This document shows, in pieces, positions 1-11,645 of a DNA stretch of 64,000 nucleotides; the first letter of the stretch is position 1, and every line of letters starts with the position of its first letter. The stretch is from the NCBI GenBank assembly GCA_004009845.1, contig RMBW01000083.1, positions 62,001 to 126,000 of the forward strand, read 5' to 3'. The notes under the pieces were generated by a model. The model saw only the letters and a program-made list of their open reading frames with translations. It was not told the DNA's origin and made no database searches. The stretch comes from Davidsoniella eucalypti. Its lineage: Eukaryota; Ascomycota; Sordariomycetes; Microascales; Ceratocystidaceae. Position numbers and translations under genes: made by a program.

Positions 1-1318
1 CGGCATCACCTGTCAAGGAAGAGGCAACATTTCAGCCACAATATTTAAAACCTACATGTGTAGCCCGTATCTATCAGGCGGTCTGTATAGACAACCGAGG
101 CCAAGAAGCGGTGGTCCGCAGGCTGGTTTCCTGCGCCAGGCATCGTACATGCATCACACCTGCATTCTGGCCTGCCTGCTTGGTCTTATCGTGTTGCTTC
201 AACTCGACTCGCCTCGGCTTCGTTCTCGGTCTGCGTCAAGCCGGGCGAGCAATATTGCATTAATGCCATGCAAGACGTCAAATTATCCGGAACTTGTCAT
301 TCTGGAGGTCCACATCCACATTTCGATATTGTAACCCTACTGGATGCAAAGTAATCACGTCAACATGTGAACTACGTATGTCGTTGAAGGATATCCCATA
401 CAGACCCATGTGGCCATGTGAAATGCAATTGCAGAACTCCTTGATCGGCCAACTCTATTGTATCATCTTCGGTAGGGTTTGTAACATATGACACACCATA
501 TCGAGTCTCTACTCTATACAGACAGAGAGAAGTAGTGTCGATGCCGTTTTTGCCTGTTGGATTCCGACGAGATTTCTCTATTTGGATAGATCACTAATGT
601 CTCTCATCACTAATACTACTCTGGAGAGCTGTAAACCCAATAAGGGTTGCCCACGAATATGCGTCGGTCAGTTCTGCAGTGCAACGTTCAGCGGTCATGT
701 ATTAATCCGTACAGAATGCCTTTTGGGGGGCTTGATGTGACTAATTGTACTACACATAGATATGTATATATAGATATATATATATCAGATATTACACATC
801 TAGTAGTTCTGTTCTGTTGTTTGACATTTCAAGTAGTGAACCGTACGGTTTGTCTGCTAGATATCAACCCCCGACAAAGAGAAAACAAGTATTCATTGTG
901 TAGTCAAAGACCCGGAAAGAAGCTTCATACTAGGTGCAAAAAGAACAAAGATGGAAGAAAAATATGGGCATGTTCAGACGGTTGGTTGTCTCCACACCCT
1001 CCTCGTAAGATTTCCCATGTCTGAGCACATCCATAGAGTAGCCAGCATTTTCAGGCTTTTGGTCTTCCTTCTAGAAGCATTACTGATTCCATACCTTTGC
1101 AGCCGCCTAGTGACACAATGTAACTCTACGTGTTTGTGTGTAGGTATGTAGCATAACTCATCATGCACTTGCAGCTGCAATTACAACTGCTTTCGCCTTC
1201 GTATCAGATCAGTCAAGTCACCCCATGGCAGCAATCATATCCTAACTGGACGATCAACGGCTTACTTACAGTTGCTCTTGATATGATGTTGCGCCCATAC
1301 CACCCCAGCATATTTGGT

Positions 1319-1618
1319 TCACCAGCTCACATTTAATTTCCTCTTCCTTCTGGCTATCGTTTTCTTCCGGCTTAGTATTTCGTCTATCAACTCTAAAGCC
1401 ATGTGTTTCATGAAATTAACGTGGTAGTGGACCGCTAAATAAACCAAATCCATCCATGATGCACTGCCCATGTCATGTTCACTATGTCTTTTAAATTTCA
1501 ATAATATTTTATCTACACAGCACGCCTGTACATAGGCTTCCTCCACATGCCTACATATGTAGTTCATACATCCACTGTGGGATGTATGGAATTCACCAGG
1601 TATTCGCAATATAACCAA
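1319..1618 (-). CDS. Doubtful 99-codon open frame, possible relic of a BTB-type protein
   Basis: A minus-strand frame of 99 codons. Its central part reads like a helical protein segment. The stretch DLVYLAVHYHVNFMKHMALE resembles the helix that follows the BTB/POZ core in many fungal BTB proteins, where a pattern of the type VY.LA.KY....L...AL is common. The first 20 residues look non-coding, and a TAG acceptor-like site (TATGTAG) lies near 1554, so only the later part may have been an exon. No BTB core could be read upstream on the same strand. This may be chance or a gene remnant. Confidence 0.15.
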   Translation of the reverse strand: MVILRIPGEFHTSHSGCMNYICRHVEEAYVQACCVDKILLKFKRHSEHDMGSASWMDLVYLAVHYHVNFMKHMALELIDEILSRKKTIARRKRKLNVSW

Positions 1619-3827
1619 AGTTTGCCATGGGATCCTTTGCCGTTGCTCTATGTCTCGCCATCTTTCTCTGGTCTCTCTTTGTATTCCACCAATGAGCCAA
1701 TTATGATAACGACCCCCCTGTATCTCACTTTGTACGGTAATACCGCTGTTTCCTTACTCTTCTCCTTCTGCTATCCATATGCTGTCTTCTGTACGGAATG
1801 AAGCAACCCGGAATTCAAAACCAAGTATGTCACCGTCTCAGGTTGTTTACTACGTTATGCTGCTTACCTAGCAAAACTACTACAGTTTTCAAGTTCACTA
1901 AGCCTCCCTGTTTTGTAATGGAATGCTCGGGCCCTGACTTTTAAACGACGGGACGTATAAACAATGCGAGTCTTACGCAAATTATGCTCAAAAGCGTACC
2001 GAAACATATTCTTTTCCAAGCACAATGGCACGGCCATTAAGTGCCGAAAATTCGGCAATTATAGTTCCTCACTCACATCAAAAAAGCAAATTATCGCCCC
2101 GTCTGACCAGCCGAATTAGGTAGCGATATGTGCAAACGACAAGAAGATAGTTCGTCATCATCAACTCAAGGTAGTTGTGTCTCACACTTGAACTACCGCA
2201 TGTCGTTCATACAATAGCGAGTTGATATTGAGCCATATATCCCCTCATTAACATTATCCACAAGTTTTGTATATCATGATGAAGGCTCTCACAATCACCT
2301 TGCTATATCTATACAGGCAGTATCACTCGTGAAACCAGACAGCCGGCTTCTGCATTGGCTAACTATCTACTATTGTTTACTAACAAACATCCTTGTATCA
2401 TGGCTCAAAACACAGTTAGTATAACCTTGGCTGTCCTCGTATTCAGTACTATTGAAATCAGGAATGGCCGTATATCTGTATGGACATATTCCCTCAAATT
2501 TGGCGATTTATCTGTAGCAATATTCGACTTCCACAATCCTAATACTACTTTGTATACAATTATATCGTGTTTGTAGACCATTTGAGGAGGCTGGTATACA
2601 CTCGACATCACATAAATACAAATCAAGATATTATCCGCCTGAATGCCAGATTAGTTAGCGGACCTGCGGGAAACCAGGATAAAGCAATATTTACATTGAC
2701 TAGTTCATAGTATTGGCTAGCTTAGTTGGTAGAAATCGAGAATTTTTCTATTGAAAGGATCGATGTAAGGCCAGGGAGGGGAAATATAACCAATGATGAG
2801 AATGCTCAATGCAATATTGTAATGGCAACATTCTTGTACATGTTGTATGTACTAGGTAGTTAGTATGTTCAGATGTTCTAGACTACGGAATAGACTTCAA
2901 AACAGCATCGGCAATTTTTTCAACCCTAACCGAAAATCTACAGCTATAATCAAATCTCAACAACCTACCTATACTGCCTATTGCCCACCCTGGCTAGATG
3001 TTTGTTCACGACTCGATTGTTGCCAGACAAACTCTAATTTCATGGTCACGTACCAAACACATGTTTGTTTCTCCTAGAAGATAACACAAGCTTACAGCCA
3101 CTATGCATGAAGCTATGAATTAGAAGACATATTGGGGGTGTCAAACATCAGGCGGCCTTGTGGTTTCATTTCTATTCCGTTCTGCATCTCCTTTCTTTTG
3201 AAGAAAACTCTGATAGAGCTTATATGAAAGCAATCTACAAGCCCTTTTTCTGCACCGGCAAATGAGAATTTCTCGATATCAGTTGTTCGCGGTGTTGGCC
3301 CATTCGTAGCGCTGTGGAGTATCCTACAAACGAGGAAGTCAATCTAAACGGCTAGAAAACGTATGAATTGTCCGGGGACTTGCATATGGTATACGAGGTC
3401 ATGGACGAGGTCAAAGCAAATCAACGCGCTGTGATACGCTTCATACATATACTATATATACGACTGCTACTACCAGCCGTAGCAGTTGGAAAATTTTCAG
3501 GCAAGCAACTATGAAATATCATCGTGGCCAGTCGAAGAGCGTTGCCATGGGCAGACAAGACAAGTCTGCTAAAGATCAATCGTTAGGCTTGACACGTGGG
3601 CAAACTGAAGAAACAAAGGCTCAAAGACGCTCTAGATGACAAATCTCGAGTAGCAGGATAAGAAATGGCACTAGCATTAGCACTACAAGAGCAGGAAATT
3701 CCAACCCAAAAAGTGAGTTCCTCACGGACTATCATATAGCCATCTCCCAATTTGTGGTTAGCTAGTATACGCGATGTCGGTAGCAGCTAATTCGCAATCT
3801 CTCTGATTCTCACCTACGTACATGTAT

Positions 3828-3898
3828 AGATCTCTGTATTCTATAATCTATAGGTCCATAAGATAAATGAATTAAAAAAAAAAAAAAGATCTCTGTAT
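3828..3898 (+). mobile_element. Tiny 5'-truncated poly-A retroposon insertion with 12-bp target duplications
   Basis: A 47-bp insert (3840-3886) ending in AAGATAAATGAATTA plus a poly-A run is flanked by the identical 12-mer AGATCTCTGTAT at 3828-3839 and 3887-3898. A short insert with a 3' poly-A tail and a target-site duplication is the signature of LINE-mediated retroposition with severe 5' truncation. A second insertion with the same 3' end, its own different 12-bp duplication and the opposite orientation lies at 14649-14735. Confidence 0.75.
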
Positions 3899-4744
3899 AA
3901 TCACACCCATATCCCTGGCCGCTCGGTCCCGATCGAATGGGACCGTGCCCACCATTTATAATCCTATTGCTACCATACCGGGATGGCACACAGACAAATC
4001 AGGGGCGAACTGTGCACTTTACACAGCGGGGTTCAACAAAGTGTCCGTCGGTCTATTCAATGTCGTCTGAAAGCGGTAATTAATTTACTATAACGCCTAA
4101 TGCAACGTCCGATTTGGACTATTGGTGCTTTTGGAAGCTGGCAGTGCAACCCTAAACCCACTCAACCATATCACGACCAGGTAGGGTTTGTGGTTTGTGG
4201 ACTAGTGTGTCTGTTAGGGTTGAGATGATCAATGAGTATATATACTGACGTTTGAAGTCAAAAAAAGAAAGTCCATTGAACACTAGTAACCATTTTATGT
4301 CGTTATTCTTATTTTCTAATTCCCTTTAAATAGAAAGGGCGATGTCTTTCCAATTTGTACAAGTTCATTTGTACGACGACATATATTTTTACGTCAACTA
4401 ACGATGTGGAACAAGAGATTACACAAGGTACAGAAAGCTCATCGAATGTGATAATCAAAATCACGACTATAGTTGTATATACTTGCAATGAAAACTTACT
4501 TTGAAACGAGAAGATAGAGCTTTTAGACAGAGCAATAGCGATATGATTATGCGGTAAGCCTCAACTATGGCAAGTATTTGCATGCCTGATTGAAGTTTAT
4601 TACCTATAGAGTGTGGACTATACTATACTGTTGTAGTTTCTGGCTAGAATATGCGCAATAAGATGAATGATATATACAGTAAGTATATCTATATGTACAT
4701 GTGTACGACCTACATATATATTCATCGCTCATGATATATATTTG

Positions 4745-5462
4745 ATGATGATGATTAATTTTATTTATAGGCTAGAGATTTATCTTCGAGCTCCTTTTCG
4801 ACTCCGGGCGAGGCCGTGTTTTCTGGCTCCAATTTTCTATGTAGTATCCGGGGCAGTCTGGCATCCATCCCTTTTACAGTAGCAACACCTACGTCTCCTT
4901 TTAAAGCAAAACCAATATACATACTAATCAAAACAAAGGAAAAAGAAGAGATTTCCATGATTCTCAACCGCTCTCTCTACAGTGACTGTGCCTGCCTTTG
5001 CCAGTGTTCTTCTACCTTTCATATGGTAATGAGTGGTTTTTTGGTGAATACTCTGCCTTTTGCGACAAGTCCGGATGTGTGTCCTTTCCTTGTCTTTGCC
5101 ACATCTGTGGCATTCCATTGTGGCGTTTTCGTGGCCAAACCTCTCATGATACTCCAATCGCCATGACCAGAGCAGGTTATGGCGACTTTACCTGGAGAGG
5201 GAAAACCCCATTTCTCGCCTCTCTGTGTTCCGCTTGTTCATAGAACCATTCTTTAAATCTTGCCTGTGTTTGTTCCCCGAACCACCTGTAAGCTCTTGCT
5301 ATAGACATGGAGTGTTCCCGAGTGCATTTGGCCGAGCCTTTTGCTAGTGCGCCGGCTCTCTCCTTGCCGCCAATTGGATATATATTTGAGATACTTACAT
5401 GGTGGTGTTCGCGAGCAAACCTTGCTAGCGTCATTTTTACTGTCAGCATCTGAATTAGCCAT
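4745..5462 (-). pseudogene. Decayed 3' end of a Tad1-like LINE (RNase H and terminal zinc-knuckle region of the reverse transcriptase ORF)
   Basis: Two minus-strand open segments (5177-5449 and 4924-5157) form one relic once a frameshift near 5165-5180 is allowed. The first resembles the end of the RNase H domain and the linker of fungal LINE ORF2 proteins, with GGKERAGALAKGSA followed by RFKEWFYEQAEHREA. The second carries GHGDW (in the neighbouring frame), then EYHERFGHENATMECHRCGK and a following H...CRK, the Cys/His cluster that closes Tad1-like ORF2. Downstream, the element seems to run through a 3' untranslated part to a (CAT)n-type tail near 4745-4757. The reverse transcriptase and endonuclease parts are absent, so it is 5'-truncated and inactive. 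The assignment rests on remembered family motifs. Confidence 0.6.
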
Positions 5463-7306
5463 ACACTAACTCTAATATCGGTTCTCTATCGAACAGGGGA
5501 GTCCATATCACTTAGATCCTACTCTAATTCTAGTAAGGAAAGTGGTATCAAGACTAGACTTTATTACCTGTTGTGTATGTACATGATACCTCAATGACAC
5601 AGCTATTGATTTGAATATCTTGATCATGTATCTATCTGAAATCTCCTTGATGGATGCTAATCCACTCGGCTTCGTTTGGATGATAGTCTAGTATTGACAA
5701 AGCGATGCAAGATACATGAAGTGGCAATAAGAAGATTGGTATCTAGGATTGCTTACATCTAATAGAAAGGACACCAAGATCGATCACTGGTGCTCTATTT
5801 TGAACCAAAGATTTTGTATGTATTTGCACTGGTAGTTCCGGTGATACGAAAGATGGATAGTTTGGCTCTATTCGTATTTAATCTACGATCCGGACAAGCG
5901 CTATGTTTGTTATGTCACTATACTTGACATAATATTGCCGGCTCCTCAAGTCTGTGTACATCCGAACGGAACGAGGCCAGAGAAATTATGCCCTAAATTG
6001 GATGCTTGAATAGAAGCATGTATACTTTCGAGTTCCAAGAGATGTAATTTCTATAGAGCTGCATGAAAATAAATACAGTGTGCCGTGGTGAACACTCTTT
6101 ATAAAAGGCTATCTAGATCTCACGGTGAGTGAAGCACGCTGTTTTCCTACAGGGCTATTCAGATTCCGTGTATTGCCCGGAGGTAAAACCAAGATCGGCG
6201 AGGATCGCATTATGGAGTCAATGGTGTGACTTGCCAGTGCGCCAGCAGGAAAGGCCAACATCTTCATACAACTTGCAGATATTCGTATGTAATCTGTCTT
6301 ATTGAAGCGCGGCTATAGGCGAACTTGGCTTTTTTGTACGTACATGTAATGTACAGTCGCGCCAGATTGCTGTATAAGATATGTTACATCAACTCTTGCC
6401 GTAGAAACATGCATCCACATGAGGCCAAAGCATCGACACGGCCATCGTCGACTAATAAATAAGACGTTGTTTTGTTTGGTTGTTGTAATGACTTTCTACC
6501 ATGGTGTATTTGTTTGGTATCGTCTGGTCACCTGTACTTATGCGTAATTGCCTGCTAGAGCGTTTAGCATGACAGCATTGTGTTTTCAAAACTGCAATGT
6601 TTGATTTTTTTTCCTGGAACATATCAAGGTTCACATTGGAATTCCACCGTCGACTTACCCGACCATTACGAAAAGGCAATACATTTTGGCCACTGGACTT
6701 TCTCAGTATCTGTATGTACATGTACAAATACCCGTATATATATATACTATGTATTGGAAGTTCGGTCGACTCCTTAGGAACAAGACAAAATGAAGAGCTA
6801 GGACTGGGTGTAACACTCGTGCATAGCGCCAGGTTGCCGTGCTGCAGTTCTTTTCCATACACTTGGGTAGCTTTGACCTGATCCCCGATTTTGCTGTAGC
6901 ATAGACGGGCGACATCTAGCACGGGGCCAATTCCGTTTCAAACCATGGCTTTTCGCGTGAGGCCCCTTTTGGAGTCCTGTACAGCTATATCATGTACCTA
7001 TATATTGGCCGACTTGGTTTATTTAATACAGGTTTGTCTTCCGGACATTGAACTTGAAAAACTTTCCGATAATCTTGCCTTTTCTTGACCTTCTCGGTTT
7101 ATTTGCTGATCCGTCTTTGCCTCCATCCCTCCCTCCATCCCTCCCTCCATCCGACATACAGTTCACTGATCACTTTGGCAGAATCCTTGCCTGCTCTGCA
7201 TATGTCATCTGCTGTCTATCGACCCTTACTTTTTTGCAACTTGCCGTGTGAGAACCCCGTTACTTTCAAGTTGGACAAGAAAAGAGGTTGCTAGACGATA
7301 GTCACA
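5463..7306. other. Spacer without a recognisable gene
   Basis: Only short frames are present, including a 156-codon minus-strand frame at 6452-6922 that shows no domain and is rejected as a gene. A C-rich tandem repeat lies at 7120-7152. The last few hundred bases should contain the promoter and leader of the membrane-protein gene that starts at 7307. Confidence 0.5.
7120..7152 (+). repeat. Tandem repeat of a CCTCCATCCCTC-type 12-mer
   Basis: About 2.7 copies of a 12-base unit rich in CTCC and CATC lie about 155 bp upstream of the ATG at 7307. It is a simple pyrimidine-strand microsatellite in the probable leader or promoter. Confidence 0.8.
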
Positions 7307-8705
7307 ATGAACACCACTTCTTTGATCAATTCAACGGAACCGACCTACAACACGGACTATGAGTACCCTTACTCATCATTCCAAGAACTTGGTGTTGCTA
7401 TCATCTTCATCTTCCCAGTTTTTGCATTTATTGTAGTGTGCATTCGGGTATTTGCACGTCTCAAGCTCCATCAGTTTGGAAGTGGTATGTCACAGCCAAC
7501 GAATATTCCTCTATCTTATACCCTGATTCTCACCTCGCACGCTTGATTAGATGACACCCTAGTCTGTATAGCCATGGCCATATCCATAGCAGAAACTGGC
7601 TGTTCATATAAAGCCCTCCGAGCAGGTTTTCAAGGCATACATGTGTGGGATATCCCCCCCAACATCGATTTGCGGCATAGTTACTTCTGGAATTACGTTG
7701 TATCCATTTTGTATAACCCCATACTGGCATTAGTCAAGACGTCCGTCCTACTCTTTTTACTTCGCCTGGGCGGTCAGAAAACTAGTATCCGTTATTCCAT
7801 TTATGCACTGAACACATTCAATCTGATGCTCATGGTTGCAACCTTCATTTGCGCCGTATTCCAATGCACTCCCATCAACTTTTACTGGGAGCAGGCCGGT
7901 CCATCTCCTGATCCTAATGGCCACTGCATGGACTACTGGACATTCTATGTGGCAACAGCTGGGCTTACTATCGTCACGGACATCCTGGTGTTGGCCTTGC
8001 CGTTATGGATCTTCCTCGGCCTTAAGATGAGCTGGAAACTCAAGGCTGCCCTGATTGGCGTTTTCTGTCTTGGTGGAGTGTGAGTATCTCTTTCCACATA
8101 TACTTTGTTGAGCAAACACACTAACTTATATTTCTAGTGTCACTGTTATCAGCATACTGCGTATGCTTTGGATCTACGAAGTTGGCTTCCACCTAAGAGC
8201 CAATGACCCGACATATGATATCCGATTCTGCTACGCTGCCATTGAAACAAACCTTGCCATCATGGCGGCATCAGCACCAGCCATCCGTGGCCTAGTCGCC
8301 AAGTGGCTCCCCTCGTTGTTCTCTTCCATGGGTGGTGGATCGACCCCGGCATATGATACTGACGGCCTGGCAGTCTCAGGTCATAAGCGGTCTCGTGGCA
8401 ACTCCCGGAGTGCTTCGTATGGCCTCAAGAGCGGCGGCAGTAGGATCACCGCTGATGGTATCGCTTTGAAGAACCTCAAGAGACGCAATGACCCTAACCC
8501 TATACCGTCGCCGACTGCTAGTGAAGAACACATCATCAGCGACAACTATGATGGAATTATGCGGAAGACAGAGGTTAGCGTTGCGTATGCTGATAAGGCA
8601 GGAAGCGCAACTGAGACTCGGTCGGCGAGCCACAGCCGAAGTGGAAGCGCAGAGCTTGGAGGCGTATCTGGATATACAAGGACGTACGCTAGTCCTGGCG
8701 TGTAA
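7307..8705 (+). CDS. Seven-transmembrane rhodopsin-domain (Pth11/SAT4-like) membrane protein
   Basis: Three exons join in frame: 7307-7484, 7551-8079 and 8138-8705, giving about 424 residues. The protein starts with an N-glycosylatable luminal or extracellular segment, then seven hydrophobic segments ending near residue 285. It finishes with a long hydrophilic cytosolic tail rich in Ser, Arg and Gly. Typical features of the fungal rhodopsin-domain family are visible: FGSDD at the first splice junction, a CTPINFYWE-like Cys-rich loop, and helices with LGLKMSWKLKAAL on the cytosolic side. Members are plasma-membrane proteins, many related to Pth11, a surface-sensing receptor of plant pathogens; ligands are mostly unknown. 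There is no N-terminal CFEM domain. The family is clear; a specific function cannot be given. Confidence 0.88.
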
Positions 8706-9046
8706 GAGGAGGGCTGTATGGTTTTATTACATACTATATTCGCGTGTATTCTATACTTCTGCGAGTTCTTTTTTCCAACTACGTGTAGAAAAGATATACC
8801 CCGTGTAAAAAATTATCCCACGTGTATTCTATATCTTCATAGTTAATATCTTTATAACTTCTTAGCTTCGTAGCTTCATTGCCACCTAATATACCACTGC
8901 CAAGAGTGAATTGCCACCTTTGACAGGTCGCCCCCCCACCCGATACAAAGCTCCCCTCATGAGATCGATTTTTTTAACACTATAAAGATCCCTGTACCAG
9001 CTTACTATCCCATAATGTCCTTTGCATCGTTTGGACAATGAGACAC
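8706..9046. other. 3' flank of the rhodopsin-domain gene
   Basis: AT-rich sequence holding two imperfect copies of a CGTGTATTCTATA motif about 80 bp apart (near 8742 and 8821). A C-run and a T-run occur near 8930-8975. No gene is seen. Confidence 0.4.
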
Positions 9047-9213
9047 TTACTTATTCCTGAACCCAAGGGTGTGATACCACTGGAATGATTCATTTCCCAG
9101 GCCAATCAAATTACTGCATGATACCTCATCTACATACGAATCCTCATCCAGCATATCAACTGGCAGGTCGTTCGATATGCCAAAATCTCCATCAAGAGGC
9201 AGTGGAATATCAT
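9047..9213 (-). CDS. Exon-like open segment of an unmodelled small gene or gene remnant
   Basis: On the minus strand an acidic 55-codon segment (9213 down to the TAA at 9047-9049) begins just after a good acceptor. The branch-like AGCTAATC is followed by CTATAG at 9214-9219. The encoded stretch includes DDIPLPLDGDFG and DLPVDMLDEDSYVDE. A GTGAGC donor lies upstream at 9271, and a GTAAGT donor coincides with the stop, so the segment could be an internal exon. Joining it to the upstream donor in the best-looking frame gives a stop, so no full model was found. No family is recognised. Confidence 0.2.
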
Positions 9214-9961
9214 CTATAGGCCAAGATTAGCTATACTAGCACGGCCAACTTAGATAGTTAGGGCAGCTCACCATTGATAGACCTCACTAATATTCATCGT
9301 ATCCTGTTCCTCACTGTCAATCCGATCTAATACATACAGAATCAGATAGATAAGACGATGTCTGAGGAGGAATGATGTAGAACAGGATATGTGGCTAGCT
9401 CGTCTTCGTCATCCGAACAACGTACCAACTGCTGTTGGCCAGCTTGCATATGTTGTTTATGAAATCGTCGAAAACTAGCAGAGTGTTTCATGCACTACAG
9501 GAAATCCTCTAATGTTTTTTTGGACAAGAGATGAAAAGAAGTTGCGCTTGGGCATTTTCAAAAAAGGTAAATTGCTAGGTTTGGACAAGCCGGAGCCTTT
9601 TAGTTTCTTCCTTTCCTTTTTATGTCAATATTAGCTTAATTTGAGTGGGAAAGCAACTTTGGATGAATGGGATTGTATTGAATATATTGAAAGGCACCGT
9701 GAACTCAAAGGTGGTCGTAGGAGGGAAGATTGACATCAAGATACAGTCTGGAGAAAGATGTTTTCAATGGGTTTAACTCGAGTTATCATCAAAATATCAG
9801 AAAGGTTAAGTTAGCAAAGACACAATCCAAATGTTATTCTAATTCAATTGGCTGTAATATCGTTCGCCCTGGATTGGCCTCGTACCTAAAGTGGTATAAG
9901 GTAGTTTTCTCTTATTCTCTCATACATGCAGTAGATGGGGGTTTTTTCTTAACTCTTATGC
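9214..9961. other. Spacer, no gene supported
   Basis: Contains scattered short frames, including a 78-codon plus-strand frame at 9730-9966 with a non-standard composition and no domain. Nothing here could be supported beyond the neighbouring exon-like segment and the repeat that begins at 9962. Confidence 0.4.
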
Positions 9962-10125
9962 ATTAAGGTGACAATGGAGCTTTGATAGCTATGTAGCACC
10001 TCTCCTGAGATACGATACACAGCCCTGAACTAATATCAGTATACAATGTAAGGTGAAGGACAACCTACTTCTCAACAGTGGCAGGCCACTGAGATACAGA
10101 ACATGGTTTCGTTTGATTATATTTA
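9962..10125 (-). repeat. Dispersed repeat, copy A
   Basis: About 160 bp closely similar to copies B (34964-35290) and C (42895-43247). Orientation is given with the AT-rich or poly-A-like end as the 3' end. Shared blocks include AATGGAGCTTT, AGCTATGTAGCACCTC, TATACAATGTAAGGTGAAGG and CCACTGAGATACAGAACATG. Copy A shares with B a block containing ACAGCCCTGA that is missing from C. It ends about 200 bp before the decayed gene that begins near 10306. Confidence 0.85.
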
Positions 10126-10305
10126 ACGTCTACCTAAATCACTAAGGCCACACGACGCCGGATTGGATACCGGATGGGTATTCAAAGTCCTCCGCTCGAC
10201 AAACCTTAGTGATGTGATCACATACCACTATATGCACTAATTTGAAGAATACACGCAAGAATCTGAAGCCATGTCATAGGGCAAAGAATGCTTCTTAAGA
10301 CGATA

Positions 10306-11645
10306 AAAGGGCTACAAAGGGGGCCCTCGTGCCACGAACAAAACCACCACCGGCAAGAGAAAGAATCCCAAGCCTGTTGAAATCACTGTGGAGAGAGATA
10401 TCCGAGCGGCCCCAGTTAAGACTCCAACTTTGATACATGGTCTTGATGAGTGCCAGCTAGTTGTGCCACTATTACTGCCAACTGATGAGATTGGTGGTTC
10501 GCCAGAGCACCTCGACTGTATTGCCAACAGCTTAGAAAGGATAAAAGAGCATGCCGAGTATAGGCGGTGGCAGAAAGCTGAAAAGTGCGAGTTACTCGTG
10601 CCTGTGGCCTGTTCGCAAAGTGGTGCTGACCTTTGATGGATTCGCAAGACGAAGGGATACAGCTCCGAGAACATGGTGGCCACATTTCTAGGCTCCCATG
10701 GTTGAAGGACACACCACCGAAAACCACTGAAGGTTTTGGAACTTCTGCCGTGAATGCGGACTTAGCTGGGTAGTTCTTGATTTTCGAGGCGACACCATGA
10801 AGCTATTGCTGGCCAAGCAACAACAAGATCTCGTTGTTAGTGCTATTCGTATGGAGTGCCGGAAAGTAGCATTTCTACGGGGACCGTTAAGAAGTGTTTC
10901 ACGCTTGTCGCCATAAACTCAACTCTGATTAAGGGTTTTCGCGAAAAGGCACTCACCTCAGTCAGGCAGTATAAACGGGAAAACATAAAAGGCATTCTGA
11001 AGCTTTGTCACAATATGCTGAACATATCGCAGTGCGGTATCATGTTGATGTTACTCCCAGTATGTCACCCTTAACCGCATTCCTGCATCTTGGAAACATG
11101 CCAAAACATGGGATGCTGAATGTTCCGAGTTCCGTGCCCCGACTGACAATGAGGTGGAAAGGACAGGCAGAATCATCCACTCTCACTTGACCAATGAGAT
11201 TACCCCATCAAGGTTTCATGTTATATTCAAGTACATCTCTACAATGATTGATTGGGAGAAGAGTAATGTTAGATGATACCAAGAGTCCCCAGTACTTATT
11301 TGTGGTGATTCATGAACTTGGGACACCATTAATGTTTGCAGCCTTCCTACAAAAGACCGGGCTAGAGTCATGAGGCTATTCTGCAAAATGGTTCATGAAC
11401 ACAGCAAAATATAGCTTGATGGAGTCTTGGCGAAGACATGTCTGTGGATACTGGTGAAGTTATGTTTCACTGGAAGGTGAAGAGCCCTTTGGACAAATGG
11501 CAACCTGAAGTTCCCATCCAGAAAAATATTCGCTACCTATTGGATGAAGAGCTACCTATGGATGAAGCAATTAATGTTAGGGGATGAGGATGACACCTTG
11601 AGCAAAAGAGAAAGGCAAAGTATGGAGTCGGATTCGTCATTAACA
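10306..11645 (+). pseudogene. Broken gene of unknown family
   Basis: A plus-strand region keeps protein-like reading in several successive frames. An open stretch of 110 codons (10306-10636) is rich in Lys at its start and contains VERDIRAAPVKTPTLIHGLD. It ends at a stop. Later stretches near 10730-10910 (containing CRECGLSWVVLDFRGDTMK), 11060-11276 (containing RTGRIIHSHLTNEITPSRFH) and 11430-11580 (containing KSPLDKWQPEVPIQKNIRYL) lie in different frames, separated by stops and frameshifts. No splice pattern joins them. The composition looks coding throughout, so I read it as a gene or mobile-element ORF inactivated by indels. I do not recognise the family. Confidence 0.5.

Larger units (their letters stand above)
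1..4660. other. Gene-poor AT-rich stretch
   Basis: No convincing gene is visible on either strand; open frames are short and lack recognisable domains or splice structure. The stretch contains a TA-rich microsatellite near 755-785, a lone 99-codon minus-strand frame at 1319-1618 and a small poly-A insertion at 3840-3886, both listed separately. The rest shows no structure that I can name. Confidence 0.55.

Noticed and set aside
6452..6922. 156-codon minus-strand open frame
   Set aside because: It crosses TATA-rich microsatellite sequence, has no domain or splice context, and overlapping frames on both strands are equally open.
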